64,000 nucleotides of DNA, from positions 186,001-250,000 of the forward strand of contig CACZCZ010000003.1 in assembly GCA_902779845.1 (NCBI GenBank), in the 5' to 3' direction. Positions 46,552-53,902 of this stretch are shown here, in pieces. The notes beneath the pieces are model-generated. The model had not been told where the DNA came from. It saw nothing but the letters and a program-made list of their open reading frames with translations, and searched no databases. Numbering within the stretch: position 1 is the stretch's first letter; the number at the start of each line of letters is the position of its first letter. The position numbers and the translations under genes are program-made. Source of the DNA: an uncultured Bacteroidales bacterium (GTDB taxonomy: Bacteria; Bacteroidota; Bacteroidia; Bacteroidales; Bacteroidaceae).

Positions 46552-46706
46552 ATGGTAAACATGCTCTTCGAAGCCTTAATAAGAACCCGCAGGCAAAGAC
46601 CGCCCTGGAGGATTGGTACGAAAAAACTAAGCAAGCAGAGTGGACATGTTTTGCAGACATAAAAAAGACCTTCAACAGCGTTGCAAACGAATTAAGAAAG
46701 CTATAA
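46552..46706 (+). pseudogene. Broken HigB-type toxin gene remnant
   Basis: From 46584 the frame reads NPQAKTALEDWYEKTKQAEW, then TCFADIKKTFNSVANELRKL and a stop. This matches the N-terminal half of HigB-family RNA toxins (xxxPxAxxxLxxWYxxxxxADW...DIKxxFNSVD), but the second half, with the catalytic RNase core, is missing. A plausible start ATG at 46552 (MVNMLFEAL) is in another frame, so there is also a frameshift. No antitoxin gene follows. Confidence 0.65.
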
Positions 46707-46779
46707 CAGCATAGATACGAATGTTTTGCACATTATATGAGAAAGATCTGAGTGACTAAGCTTTCTGATATAAGGAATA

Positions 46780-46823
46780 AACGATGAGCGTTGCCAACTT
46801 CGGCATCGCTCATCGTTTTTTTG
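46780..46823 (+). terminator. Terminator after the higB remnant
   Basis: The stem AACGATGAGCG / CGCTCATCGTT with a 16-nt loop is followed by TTTTTTG. Confidence 0.85.
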
Positions 46824-46852
46824 TCCCTTTCCACATTTTTTCTTTATTTTTC

Positions 46853-46883
46853 TTTGCTGATTCCTAACAAATCCTTACTTTTG
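46853..46883 (+). promoter_or_regulatory. Second copy of the higB-type promoter
   Basis: TTTG (46853-46856), 19-nt spacer, TACTTTTG (46876-46883), the same spacing and box as at 46489. The following 60-70 nt (CTCCTGAAGTTTTGTGC...) align with the start of the higB remnant (CTCTTGAAGGTTGTGC...), so this is probably a diverged duplicate. Confidence 0.65.
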
Positions 46884-47374
46884 CGGCGACTCCTGAAGTT
46901 TTGTGCAGATTTTGGCACCGTGAACGTGTTCACAAAGCCTTACAGCCAAGACGCCTACGCCGATCGGGTGGGGTATGAGAGTCGCTATATATTGAAAGGC
47001 GTTACTTGACGCTTTGTTCTTGACACATGGGAATCTGGCAGTTCCACAACAGTAGTCAAACAACAAGGCAACAATGACGTCCATGGGTATGTAATATCCG
47101 TGTACCTATTCCGTTAGCCACCATTGGCTTCTTGCGAATAGTGTACTTGTTTACATATCGGCGTGGGCTTCGGCGTTGTTCGTTTCGACTACTAAGCCAT
47201 GCCAGAGCTTCCATGTGTGAGACGGGCAACAAGTCTGATTCTCACGCTTTTTCTTTGTATATGCTGTTGATAAAATGATTCGCTCTGTCAGGAGAGTCGC
47301 AGAGCAACTTATAATCCACAGATTTACATAGTGGAAAAGAACGTATTTTATTAACCATTAATCATATTACAAAG
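46884..47374. other. About 490 bp without a convincing gene
   Basis: After the second promoter a GTG frame (VNVFTKPYSQDAYADRVGYE..., 46920-47009) is short and unsupported. From 47010 to 47374 reading frames on both strands are interrupted and I recognise no RNA gene. A TTTG at 47254-47257 has no matching -7 box. This stretch is the leader region of the gene cluster beginning at 47375. Confidence 0.5.
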
Positions 47375-48010
47375 ATGAAAAAGAATTTGTTTCTCATGGT
47401 GGCTTTTATTGCCGGCGTTTGTGTAATAACAAGTTGTGGTTCAAAGAAAGCTGCTGTTTCACCTGCTGTTGAATCAAAAATTAAATCACAAACAAGTTTA
47501 GAAGGTGACAAAGTGATGGTAGAAACCACTAAATTGCAGGGTATTGACATGGTGGACGACCTAAGTGAAGACGGACTTTCAATGCGCAAGGTGGCTTATA
47601 AATGGTATGCTGGCATTGGTAAGGCCAATGACAAGCAGACCGCAGTTGAATTCGCAGAACGTGAGGCGCGTACAACAATTTCTCGTATTGTAGAGACAAT
47701 GGTATTAGATCAAGCCGAACGAGGCTCCTTAACCAATAACGGCGAGACACAGAAAGCACTAACCTCTCATTGGAAACAAGTGAGTCGTAGCATACAAAAT
47801 GCATGTGAGCCATTTGGTGAAACGAAGATTGAATATAGCCCCTCCACGAAGATGTACACTGCTACAGCCAAAGTAGGAATGCGCGGTGACAAGTTCCAAC
47901 AATTGCTCAACAATGCGGGTAACTTCAAACCCACAAACCTCAGCGGTAAGGAGTTGGATGATTTCATCAACGTGAATAAAGCCATCATGGAGGCCGCCCA
48001 AGGCAAATAA
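47375..48010 (+). CDS. LPP20-like lipoprotein (cluster gene 1)
   Basis: 211 residues with a lipoprotein signal, Cys21 in ITSCGSKK. The mature protein has the LPP20-type core: WYAGIGKANDKQTAVEFAEREARTTISRIVE, then a C-terminal strand region YTATAKVGMRGDKF. It is clearly paralogous to cluster gene 3 (shared KLQGI, W(Y/F)AG, SHW, CEPFG(E/D)T, AKVG(M/I)RGD). Lipid anchoring probably places it in the outer membrane facing the periplasm or the surface. Base composition is AT-richer than the housekeeping genes. Confidence 0.7.
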   Translation: MKKNLFLMVAFIAGVCVITSCGSKKAAVSPAVESKIKSQTSLEGDKVMVETTKLQGIDMVDDLSEDGLSMRKVAYKWYAGIGKANDKQTAVEFAEREARTTISRIVETMVLDQAERGSLTNNGETQKALTSHWKQVSRSIQNACEPFGETKIEYSPSTKMYTATAKVGMRGDKFQQLLNNAGNFKPTNLSGKELDDFINVNKAIMEAAQGK

Positions 48011-48013
48011 AAC

Positions 48014-49006
48014 ATGAAACGTCTTGCATTTCTGATGCTGTTGGCATCCGTATGTCATTTTATCTCCGCCCAGAACTATCCGTCGGAGTGGATAAGATAC
48101 ACTTCAGATGCATATTTCCACGACATCGAGAGTGCCCCTACTAAGCAGGGAGCTCTCGATTTGGCTCGTAAGAATCTCGCTCGCCAGATACAGGTGAAGG
48201 TTGAGGAGGTCAGCCGTATGGACAAACAGGCGGTCAATGGCCGCTCCAGCATTCTCTATCGTTCGTCTTCCAGCTTCTCTACCAATGTAGATATGAGTTT
48301 GGCCGAATCCAAGAATTACTATAATGAGGAATCTGGGAAGCATTATGCACTTGTCTATATAGACAAGGCGGCCACATGCACTTATTATGAGAATGAGGTG
48401 AAAATGCTCGTCAGCAAATCAGGCAACGCGCTCACTATTGCTGACAACTATATCAATAGTGGCTTCAAGCAGAAAGCTAAAGCAGAGTTGCAGAAGTCAT
48501 TGTCGTTGTTTGATGATGTAGCAAAAGATTTCTTCTGGCTCAATGTGTTTGGTCTTGACGAGTATCGGATTCAGAACTATCTGAATCAGGTGAACGACCG
48601 CGAGCAGGCCATCAAGCAAAGGCTTGCGGACCTGGAATATGGAACGACATATTGTGTAGTCGGGAGCGCCGACCTTTTTGGTAAGCGTTATGTTAAACTC
48701 GTGAATGAGGTGAAGGGCGAGTTGGCAGCCTCTGGCTGTAATTTTGTGGACACTCCCTCTGAGGCTGATATCGTAATCAACATTCAGGCATCGGCGCGCA
48801 AGTACAATGAGTTCCAGGGAGCCTTCTACACATACGTGGATGCTGCTGTTTCCATTGATAAGAATGCCACAGGTCAGCGTATTTTTGAGGATGAGGTTTC
48901 AGTGAAGGGTGCACACACGCTCAGTTACGACGAGGCAGCGCGTGACGGCTACAAGCAAGTGAAGAAGGAAATTGTAAAATTATTAAAGGAGAATATCAAA
49001 CTATGA
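48014..49006 (+). CDS. LPP20/FlgT-like secreted protein (cluster gene 2)
   Basis: 330 residues with a signal peptide (1-20, ending ISAQ). The N-terminal half carries the ALDLARKNLARQIQVKVEEV motif typical of LPP20 and FlgT N-domains. The middle is helical (ADNYINSGFKQKAKAELQKS). The C-terminal part from about 205 (YCVVGSADLFGKRYVKLVNEV) is an alpha/beta domain with conserved-looking SEADIVINIQA. FlgT-type proteins build periplasmic rings in Vibrio; no flagellar genes are seen here, so the role is unknown. It starts 3 bp after gene 1 and overlaps gene 3 by 4 bp. Confidence 0.6.
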   Translation: MKRLAFLMLLASVCHFISAQNYPSEWIRYTSDAYFHDIESAPTKQGALDLARKNLARQIQVKVEEVSRMDKQAVNGRSSILYRSSSSFSTNVDMSLAESKNYYNEESGKHYALVYIDKAATCTYYENEVKMLVSKSGNALTIADNYINSGFKQKAKAELQKSLSLFDDVAKDFFWLNVFGLDEYRIQNYLNQVNDREQAIKQRLADLEYGTTYCVVGSADLFGKRYVKLVNEVKGELAASGCNFVDTPSEADIVINIQASARKYNEFQGAFYTYVDAAVSIDKNATGQRIFEDEVSVKGAHTLSYDEAARDGYKQVKKEIVKLLKENIKL

Positions 49007-49566
49007 AAAAGCAGGTTTTGATAATAATAGCATTGTTGTTTGGTGCAGCACTGGGAACTATGGCCCAAAACATCACAAAGACCACCCTAAAGTTGCAAGG
49101 GATTGAAATGAAAGAGTGTATGAACGATGAGGGAACAGCCCTGATTCAGCGCCCTTATCGTTGGTTCGCTGGTATGGCAACAGCTGACAATCAAGGCGTA
49201 GCTGTAGAGATGGCACAGTTGGAAGCTTTTGCTACGATATCCCGTGTTCTTGAGAATGTGGTCACAGCCAAGGCCGAGCGCGGTACTATCGTCGTCAATG
49301 GCAAGGTACAGCAGGCCCTTAAGTCGCATTGGGAGCAGATGAGCATGAGCATTCAGAAAGCGTGCGAGCCGTTTGGTGACACCGAGGTTTCTTTCAATGA
49401 GCAGACGGGAATGTATGAAGCCATTGCCAAGGTAGGCATACGCGGCGACCGCTATGTAAAACTGCTTGACGGAGCCAAGGATACGAAGCCAGAGGGTTTG
49501 ACTGGTAATGAACTGAAGCAGTTTAATGAGGCCAACGATGCTATTATTGATGCTGCAAAGGAATAA
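49003..49566 (+). CDS. LPP20-like secreted protein (cluster gene 3), paralogue of gene 1
   Basis: 187 residues with an ordinary signal peptide ending TMAQ (no lipobox cysteine, unlike gene 1). Core: RWFAGMATADNQGVAVEMAQLEAFATISRVLE and YEAIAKVGIRGDRY. It looks like a tandem duplication with gene 2 between the copies: one lipidated, one not. Coupled to gene 2 by an ATGA overlap. Confidence 0.7.
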   Translation: MKKQVLIIIALLFGAALGTMAQNITKTTLKLQGIEMKECMNDEGTALIQRPYRWFAGMATADNQGVAVEMAQLEAFATISRVLENVVTAKAERGTIVVNGKVQQALKSHWEQMSMSIQKACEPFGDTEVSFNEQTGMYEAIAKVGIRGDRYVKLLDGAKDTKPEGLTGNELKQFNEANDAIIDAAKE

Positions 49567-49587
49567 TAAGATTTTAGATAATTTCAG

Positions 49588-50502
49588 ATGAAAAGGATTT
49601 TCTTTTTAATAATGTCCATGTTGATGCTACCCTCATTTCTGTTGGCTCAGAACAAGAAGGTTGCATTGCTGGAAACCCTTAATGGCGACAAGTCGATACA
49701 AGTCAAGGGAATAGAAATGAATATGGTTCGTGGCGAGTTGCGTAAAGCGATAAGTAATCAATCTGGTTTCCAGGCTTTCACGCGTACGGACATTGACCAG
49801 TTGATGAAAGAACATGGATTCCAAAACTCAGGAATGGTATCTGATGCCCAACGAAAAAGGCTGGGAGAGATGTCTGGGGCGGACTATATCTGTGTGTCAA
49901 CGTTGACAAAAAGTGATTCTCAGTTCTATTTGGAGGCTTATCTGATAGAAGTGGAAACGGGAGAAATATCCAATCCGGCATCACAGTATGGCATGTTGGA
50001 AGGTAACACTTACGCCAACTTGTTCCAACTGTGTCAGGACTTGTCAAAGGAACTAACTAGTTATGTCGGAGGTTCAAGCAGTGCTTCTCCTACACAGAGT
50101 CCGACGCCAAAAGGTTACGTAGATTTAGGCTTGCCCAGCGGAACACTTTGGAAGGCCATCAATGAAGGGATGTACGACTGGGATACAGCCATGAGAATGT
50201 ACGGCGATAAGATTCCTTCTCAGGGGCAATGGGAAGAGTTAAAGGACTATTGCAAGTGGACATGGAACGGAAACGGCTATAAAGTTGCAGGACCTAATGG
50301 TAATTCAATTGTTCTGCCCGCTGCGGGCTTCCGCAATTGCGATGGCGATGTGAGCAGCGTGGGTTCCTACGGCTACTATTGGTCGTCCACGCCGAGTGGC
50401 GCAAAGGAAGCGTGGAGCCTGGAGTTCAGTTCGGGCAACGTGGGCATGTACAGCGACCTCCGTTGCCGCGGGTTTTCCGTCCGTCTCGTTCAAGCCCCGT
50501 AA
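49588..50502 (+). CDS. CsgG/LpoB-like N-domain fused to a FISUMP domain (cluster gene 4)
   Basis: 304 residues; signal peptide ends LLAQ (residue 21). Residues about 23-155 form a CsgG/TolB-N-like alpha/beta domain (KKVALLETL, FTRTDIDQLMKEHGFQNSG, LGEMSGADYICVSTLTK). After a Ser/Pro linker (SSSASPTQSPTPK) residues about 170-302 are a FISUMP domain: GYVDLGLPSGTLWK, PSQGQWEEL, GYYWSSTP, RGFSVRLVQAP. The fusion couples a likely outer-membrane ring or sensor domain to a presumed surface-exposed recognition domain. Confidence 0.7.
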   Translation: MKRIFFLIMSMLMLPSFLLAQNKKVALLETLNGDKSIQVKGIEMNMVRGELRKAISNQSGFQAFTRTDIDQLMKEHGFQNSGMVSDAQRKRLGEMSGADYICVSTLTKSDSQFYLEAYLIEVETGEISNPASQYGMLEGNTYANLFQLCQDLSKELTSYVGGSSSASPTQSPTPKGYVDLGLPSGTLWKAINEGMYDWDTAMRMYGDKIPSQGQWEELKDYCKWTWNGNGYKVAGPNGNSIVLPAAGFRNCDGDVSSVGSYGYYWSSTPSGAKEAWSLEFSSGNVGMYSDLRCRGFSVRLVQAP

Positions 50503-50566
50503 TCATGAAGGGAAATTCGATTGTGGTGTCCCATAAAGTAATATAAACAATGTATAGGTATATTTT

Positions 50567-51157
50567 ATGAAAATAGGACTTAAGAATTTAGTCAGATTGT
50601 ATTACACGGCGTTAATGACATTTTTAGTGTTTACTTTTGCCGACAAACTATTGCAAGGATTGATTCATAGTCCATGCGTGGATTTGTTACTATATACCAT
50701 GATGTGGGTCTTTTTGATTATACAGGCCACATTCGCGTATGTACATATAGAAGAAATAAAACAGGAAGATTACACTCTTATGGCCTTTATTTCCGATAGC
50801 ATAGATATTGTGATAGCAATATATGTATGTGCTGCAATTGGTAGTACATATAATGAAAATACATATACGGAGTTAGCCCATTACCAGCATCTATCTATTC
50901 CATTCATAATCTTAGCCATCAACCAATTCTCTTGGTCTGTGATGGTCAAGGAATTCAATGCTCCTGCTATATTCCGAGTAAATATCTTATTTTGGGGAAT
51001 GTTGGCTGTGACCATATCGGAAAGCTTATATCATAGCTCATGGAATCTGTTTGCTATAGTTCTATTAATCGTTCTGTTAGGCATATTAAGAGCATTAGAT
51101 AAAGCGCCAAGCTCATTTGATTCGATGGCCAAAAGGTTATGGGGAGATGTAGAATGA
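50567..51157 (+). CDS. Polytopic membrane protein of unknown function (cluster gene 5)
   Basis: 196 residues with about five to six hydrophobic helices (around 12-30, 38-58, 75-95, 110-128, 135-152, 160-178) and a charged C-terminus (RLWGDVE). No family recognised. This gene and the next are the most AT-rich in the window, suggesting recent acquisition or relaxed composition. It starts 64 bp after gene 4. Confidence 0.65.
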   Translation: MKIGLKNLVRLYYTALMTFLVFTFADKLLQGLIHSPCVDLLLYTMMWVFLIIQATFAYVHIEEIKQEDYTLMAFISDSIDIVIAIYVCAAIGSTYNENTYTELAHYQHLSIPFIILAINQFSWSVMVKEFNAPAIFRVNILFWGMLAVTISESLYHSSWNLFAIVLLIVLLGILRALDKAPSSFDSMAKRLWGDVE

Positions 51158-51214
51158 GATATCTCCAAGTATGTAGTTATGTAAAAATTGATAAGCTTTA
51201 AAATTGATACAAAA

Positions 51215-52090
51215 ATGAGACAGTTAATGATTATTCTTTTTTCAGCGTTTTCGTTGACAGTATTTCCCCAACAAAAAAAAGTTGCTGTGTATATGACGGG
51301 GGCTTCTTCAGGTATATCCAAAGTCCTAGGTGATCAGCTTGTTGCAGCATTTTCCAAAAGTGACAAATATATTGCCGTAGAAAGAACGTCTAGCTTTTTG
51401 GCAGAAATTGGGAAGGAGCAAAGTTACCAACGTACTGGAGCTGTCAGCGATAATGACATTTCTCAGTTAGGAAGACAATTTGGTGTACAATTAGTATGTG
51501 TTGTTGATATTTCCGATGTTTTTTCAAAAAAATATGTTTCAGCAAGACTTATTGATGTTGAAAAAGTCGAGGTCATTAATACAGCCAATGCTACTTCCTC
51601 CCTGGATTCCATGGAAGAACTGATGAACGTATGCAACACACTTAGGGGGCAGCTCTTTAGTGAAATGTTAGAGGACTCTAATATACCACAAGGATTCGTT
51701 GATTTAGGTCTTCCAAGTGGTACATTATGGCAGAAAAAATCTGCTCCTGGAGAGATCTTATATTCAACAGCTTTGGAAACTTGTCATAACAATAACGCAG
51801 AAATCCCAAGCATTGATGACTGGGCAGAATTGTTAAATGAGTGTACTTGGAATGTTGTTAATAATGGATATGAGGTTGTAGGGCCTAATGGAAATAAGTT
51901 ATTATTACGTTATACAGATAACTACAGACGTGGAAAGTATTGGACTTCAACCTGTCGTGCTAAGAAAAAGGATGGAAATTGCAGTGCAAATTACTATTTC
52001 TTTTTCGACACTGAAGAGCAGAAGGTTTCCAATGGAGGAGGCTTCTTGGCTCTTGGAACACACGGCTTAATTTACATAAGGAAAGAATGA
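51215..52090 (+). CDS. Second CsgG-like + FISUMP fusion (cluster gene 6)
   Basis: 291 residues from ATG 51215 (MRQLM; an upstream in-frame TTG is unlikely). Signal peptide, then a CsgG/TolB-N-like domain (KKVAVYMTGASSG, VERTSSFLAEIGKEQSYQRTG, LGRQFGVQLVCVVDIS) and a FISUMP domain (GFVDLGLPSGTLWQ, PSIDDWAELLNEC, GKYWTSTC). It has the same architecture as gene 4 but is much diverged, so this is not a recent duplicate. The FISUMP end departs from gene 4 (GLIYIRKE). It overlaps gene 7 by 4 bp. Confidence 0.7.
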   Translation: MRQLMIILFSAFSLTVFPQQKKVAVYMTGASSGISKVLGDQLVAAFSKSDKYIAVERTSSFLAEIGKEQSYQRTGAVSDNDISQLGRQFGVQLVCVVDISDVFSKKYVSARLIDVEKVEVINTANATSSLDSMEELMNVCNTLRGQLFSEMLEDSNIPQGFVDLGLPSGTLWQKKSAPGEILYSTALETCHNNNAEIPSIDDWAELLNECTWNVVNNGYEVVGPNGNKLLLRYTDNYRRGKYWTSTCRAKKKDGNCSANYYFFFDTEEQKVSNGGGFLALGTHGLIYIRKE

Positions 52091-53727
52091 TTGCATATAT
52101 CAGAACAAAAGCGCCTCGTATCTCTGCATTATGTATTACGCTATGTTTGCTAATCACTGGAATCTCAGCTCAATCCTATGAGGAATACAAACGCCAACAA
52201 CAGGCGAAGTACAATAGCTTTGTCAACAAGGCGAAGGAAGATTACAGGGCCTACCGCGACCGCGTGAATGCGGAGTATGCAGATTTTATGCGGCGGGCAT
52301 GGACACGGGAGGAGGCGCAGCCGGCTAAGCCGTTGCCCAAGCGGCCGGAACCGCCGCAGCCTATAGTACGTGATTCCTTGAACATCCCTAAGTTCGATGC
52401 TATTCCTTTCGGCGAGGTGAAGGACCTGAAGAAGCCGGATATCCCAAAGCCTCAACCTGTAGTTCCGATAGACGAACTGGAGGCGCTGGTGATAACAGCA
52501 CCTGATAATAACCTTAACGATAACTCTAACGATAATGAAAAACCGCAAGAGGATGCAAGGCCGAAGGATGAGAAGCCCAAGGACGAGGCACCCAAGGACA
52601 AGAAGCCGAAGGAACAGGTGCCCCCTGTGACCAAGCCGCGTATGCCGAAAGCGGAAGGCTTTAGCTTTCAATGGTGCCGGCAGACGTGGAACGTGCCATT
52701 GGAGCAACAACATCGTTTCCGACTGAAGAGTGTCAGCGAGAATGATGTGGCGGATGCTTGGCAGGTGTTGTCGGGGGCAAAGTATGCAGGCGTAGTGGCG
52801 GCGTGTCTGAAGATAAGAAACAAATATCAACTGCCAGATTGGGGCTATCTGCGTTTTCTGGAGGCTATGTCTGAGGCTTTCATGCCGGGACAACAGAATG
52901 AGGCACGTCTGTTGGAGATATTTATACTTACGCAATCAGGTTATCGGGTCCGCATCGCACGATGCGACGGGCGACTGTTCTTGCTGGTGCCCTCCACGGG
53001 GGATATCTATGAATACTCATACATTAGGTTTGGCGGGCAGCAATACTATGTTGCCGACAAAAAATCAAGGAGTGGGTCATTCTATGTCATGGAGCGGGAT
53101 TTCCCTCGTGCACAGCCTTTTGTGTGGCAGATGGACAAATTGCCAATCCTCACTTCTGAGGGTAAGGCACGTGAACTGCGGGCGCAACGATTCCCTGATG
53201 TGCGCGTAACGGCGGAAACAAGTAGGAGCTTGGTGTCACTCTTGAGTGATTATCCACGATGTGGCGACTGGGACTCCTATGCGCAGGCATCATTGAGCGA
53301 ACAGGCGAAGGAGAGGCTATACCCTGCATTGCGTCAATATATAGAGAGCAAGAATAAAACCGAGGCTGTCGAAATGTTGCTTGATTTCGTGCAGTCTGCT
53401 TTTGACTACAAGACGGATGATCAGCAATTTGGAGAAGAACGTCCGCTGTTTGGTGATGAAACTCTGTATTATCCCTTCTGCGACTGTGAGGACCGTTCCA
53501 TCCTATTCTCCATTCTCGTGCGCGAGCTTTTGGGGCTGAAGGTCGTACTGTTGCATTATCCCGAACATTTGGCAACAGCTGTTTGCATAGGTGATGATGT
53601 GAAAGGCGACTATGTGATATTGGATGGCCGTCGCTATGTGGTTTGTGACCCGACATTCATTGGAGGACATGTGGGCGAAGCGATGACAAGCTACAAAAAG
53701 ATAAAAGCTACCATCATCAAACTGTAA
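52087..53727 (+). CDS. Secreted transglutaminase-like cysteine protein (cluster gene 7)
   Basis: 546 residues. Signal peptide ends ISAQ (about 28). A charged coiled-coil follows (YEEYKRQQQAKYNSFVNKAK). A long Pro/Lys/Glu-rich spacer spans about 75-200, with KPKDEAPKDKKPKEQ-type repeats. The C-terminal domain has a transglutaminase-type triad: Cys465 (or Cys467) in YPFCDCEDRS, His494 in PEHLATAV and Asp521 in VCDPTFIGG. Such folds are proteases, transglutaminases or peptide amidases; which one cannot be said. The spacer could span peptidoglycan. Its ATG overlaps the previous stop (ATGA). Confidence 0.75.
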   Translation: MIAYIRTKAPRISALCITLCLLITGISAQSYEEYKRQQQAKYNSFVNKAKEDYRAYRDRVNAEYADFMRRAWTREEAQPAKPLPKRPEPPQPIVRDSLNIPKFDAIPFGEVKDLKKPDIPKPQPVVPIDELEALVITAPDNNLNDNSNDNEKPQEDARPKDEKPKDEAPKDKKPKEQVPPVTKPRMPKAEGFSFQWCRQTWNVPLEQQHRFRLKSVSENDVADAWQVLSGAKYAGVVAACLKIRNKYQLPDWGYLRFLEAMSEAFMPGQQNEARLLEIFILTQSGYRVRIARCDGRLFLLVPSTGDIYEYSYIRFGGQQYYVADKKSRSGSFYVMERDFPRAQPFVWQMDKLPILTSEGKARELRAQRFPDVRVTAETSRSLVSLLSDYPRCGDWDSYAQASLSEQAKERLYPALRQYIESKNKTEAVEMLLDFVQSAFDYKTDDQQFGEERPLFGDETLYYPFCDCEDRSILFSILVRELLGLKVVLLHYPEHLATAVCIGDDVKGDYVILDGRRYVVCDPTFIGGHVGEAMTSYKKIKATIIKL

Positions 53728-53803
53728 AGGCATCATGGTTTGATGACGTGCAGGCTCATGTACTCAGTGATATGTGCTAACTATTTTGAAAAAAAATTTC
53801 TTT

Positions 53804-53837
53804 TTTGCTTGGCGTAAAGAAATATTCACTATCTTTG
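53804..53837 (+). promoter_or_regulatory. Promoter of the AAA ATPase gene
   Basis: TTTG (53804-53807) and TATCTTTG (53830-53837), spacer 22 nt. Between it and the ATG, CGTGACG, CGTGACG and CGTGATA (53850-53886) form a direct-repeat series that could be an operator or part of the leader. Confidence 0.6.
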
Positions 53838-53902
53838 CAGCGTGTAAGTCGCGTGACGGACTTTTCGTGACGTAAATTACGTGATAAAAATCAGGTAAGA
53901 GT

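Noticed and set aside
46875-47084. Minus-strand 69-codon frame in the 47-kb gap
   Set aside because: No start context or motif, and it overlaps the plus-strand promoter copy; composition looks non-coding.
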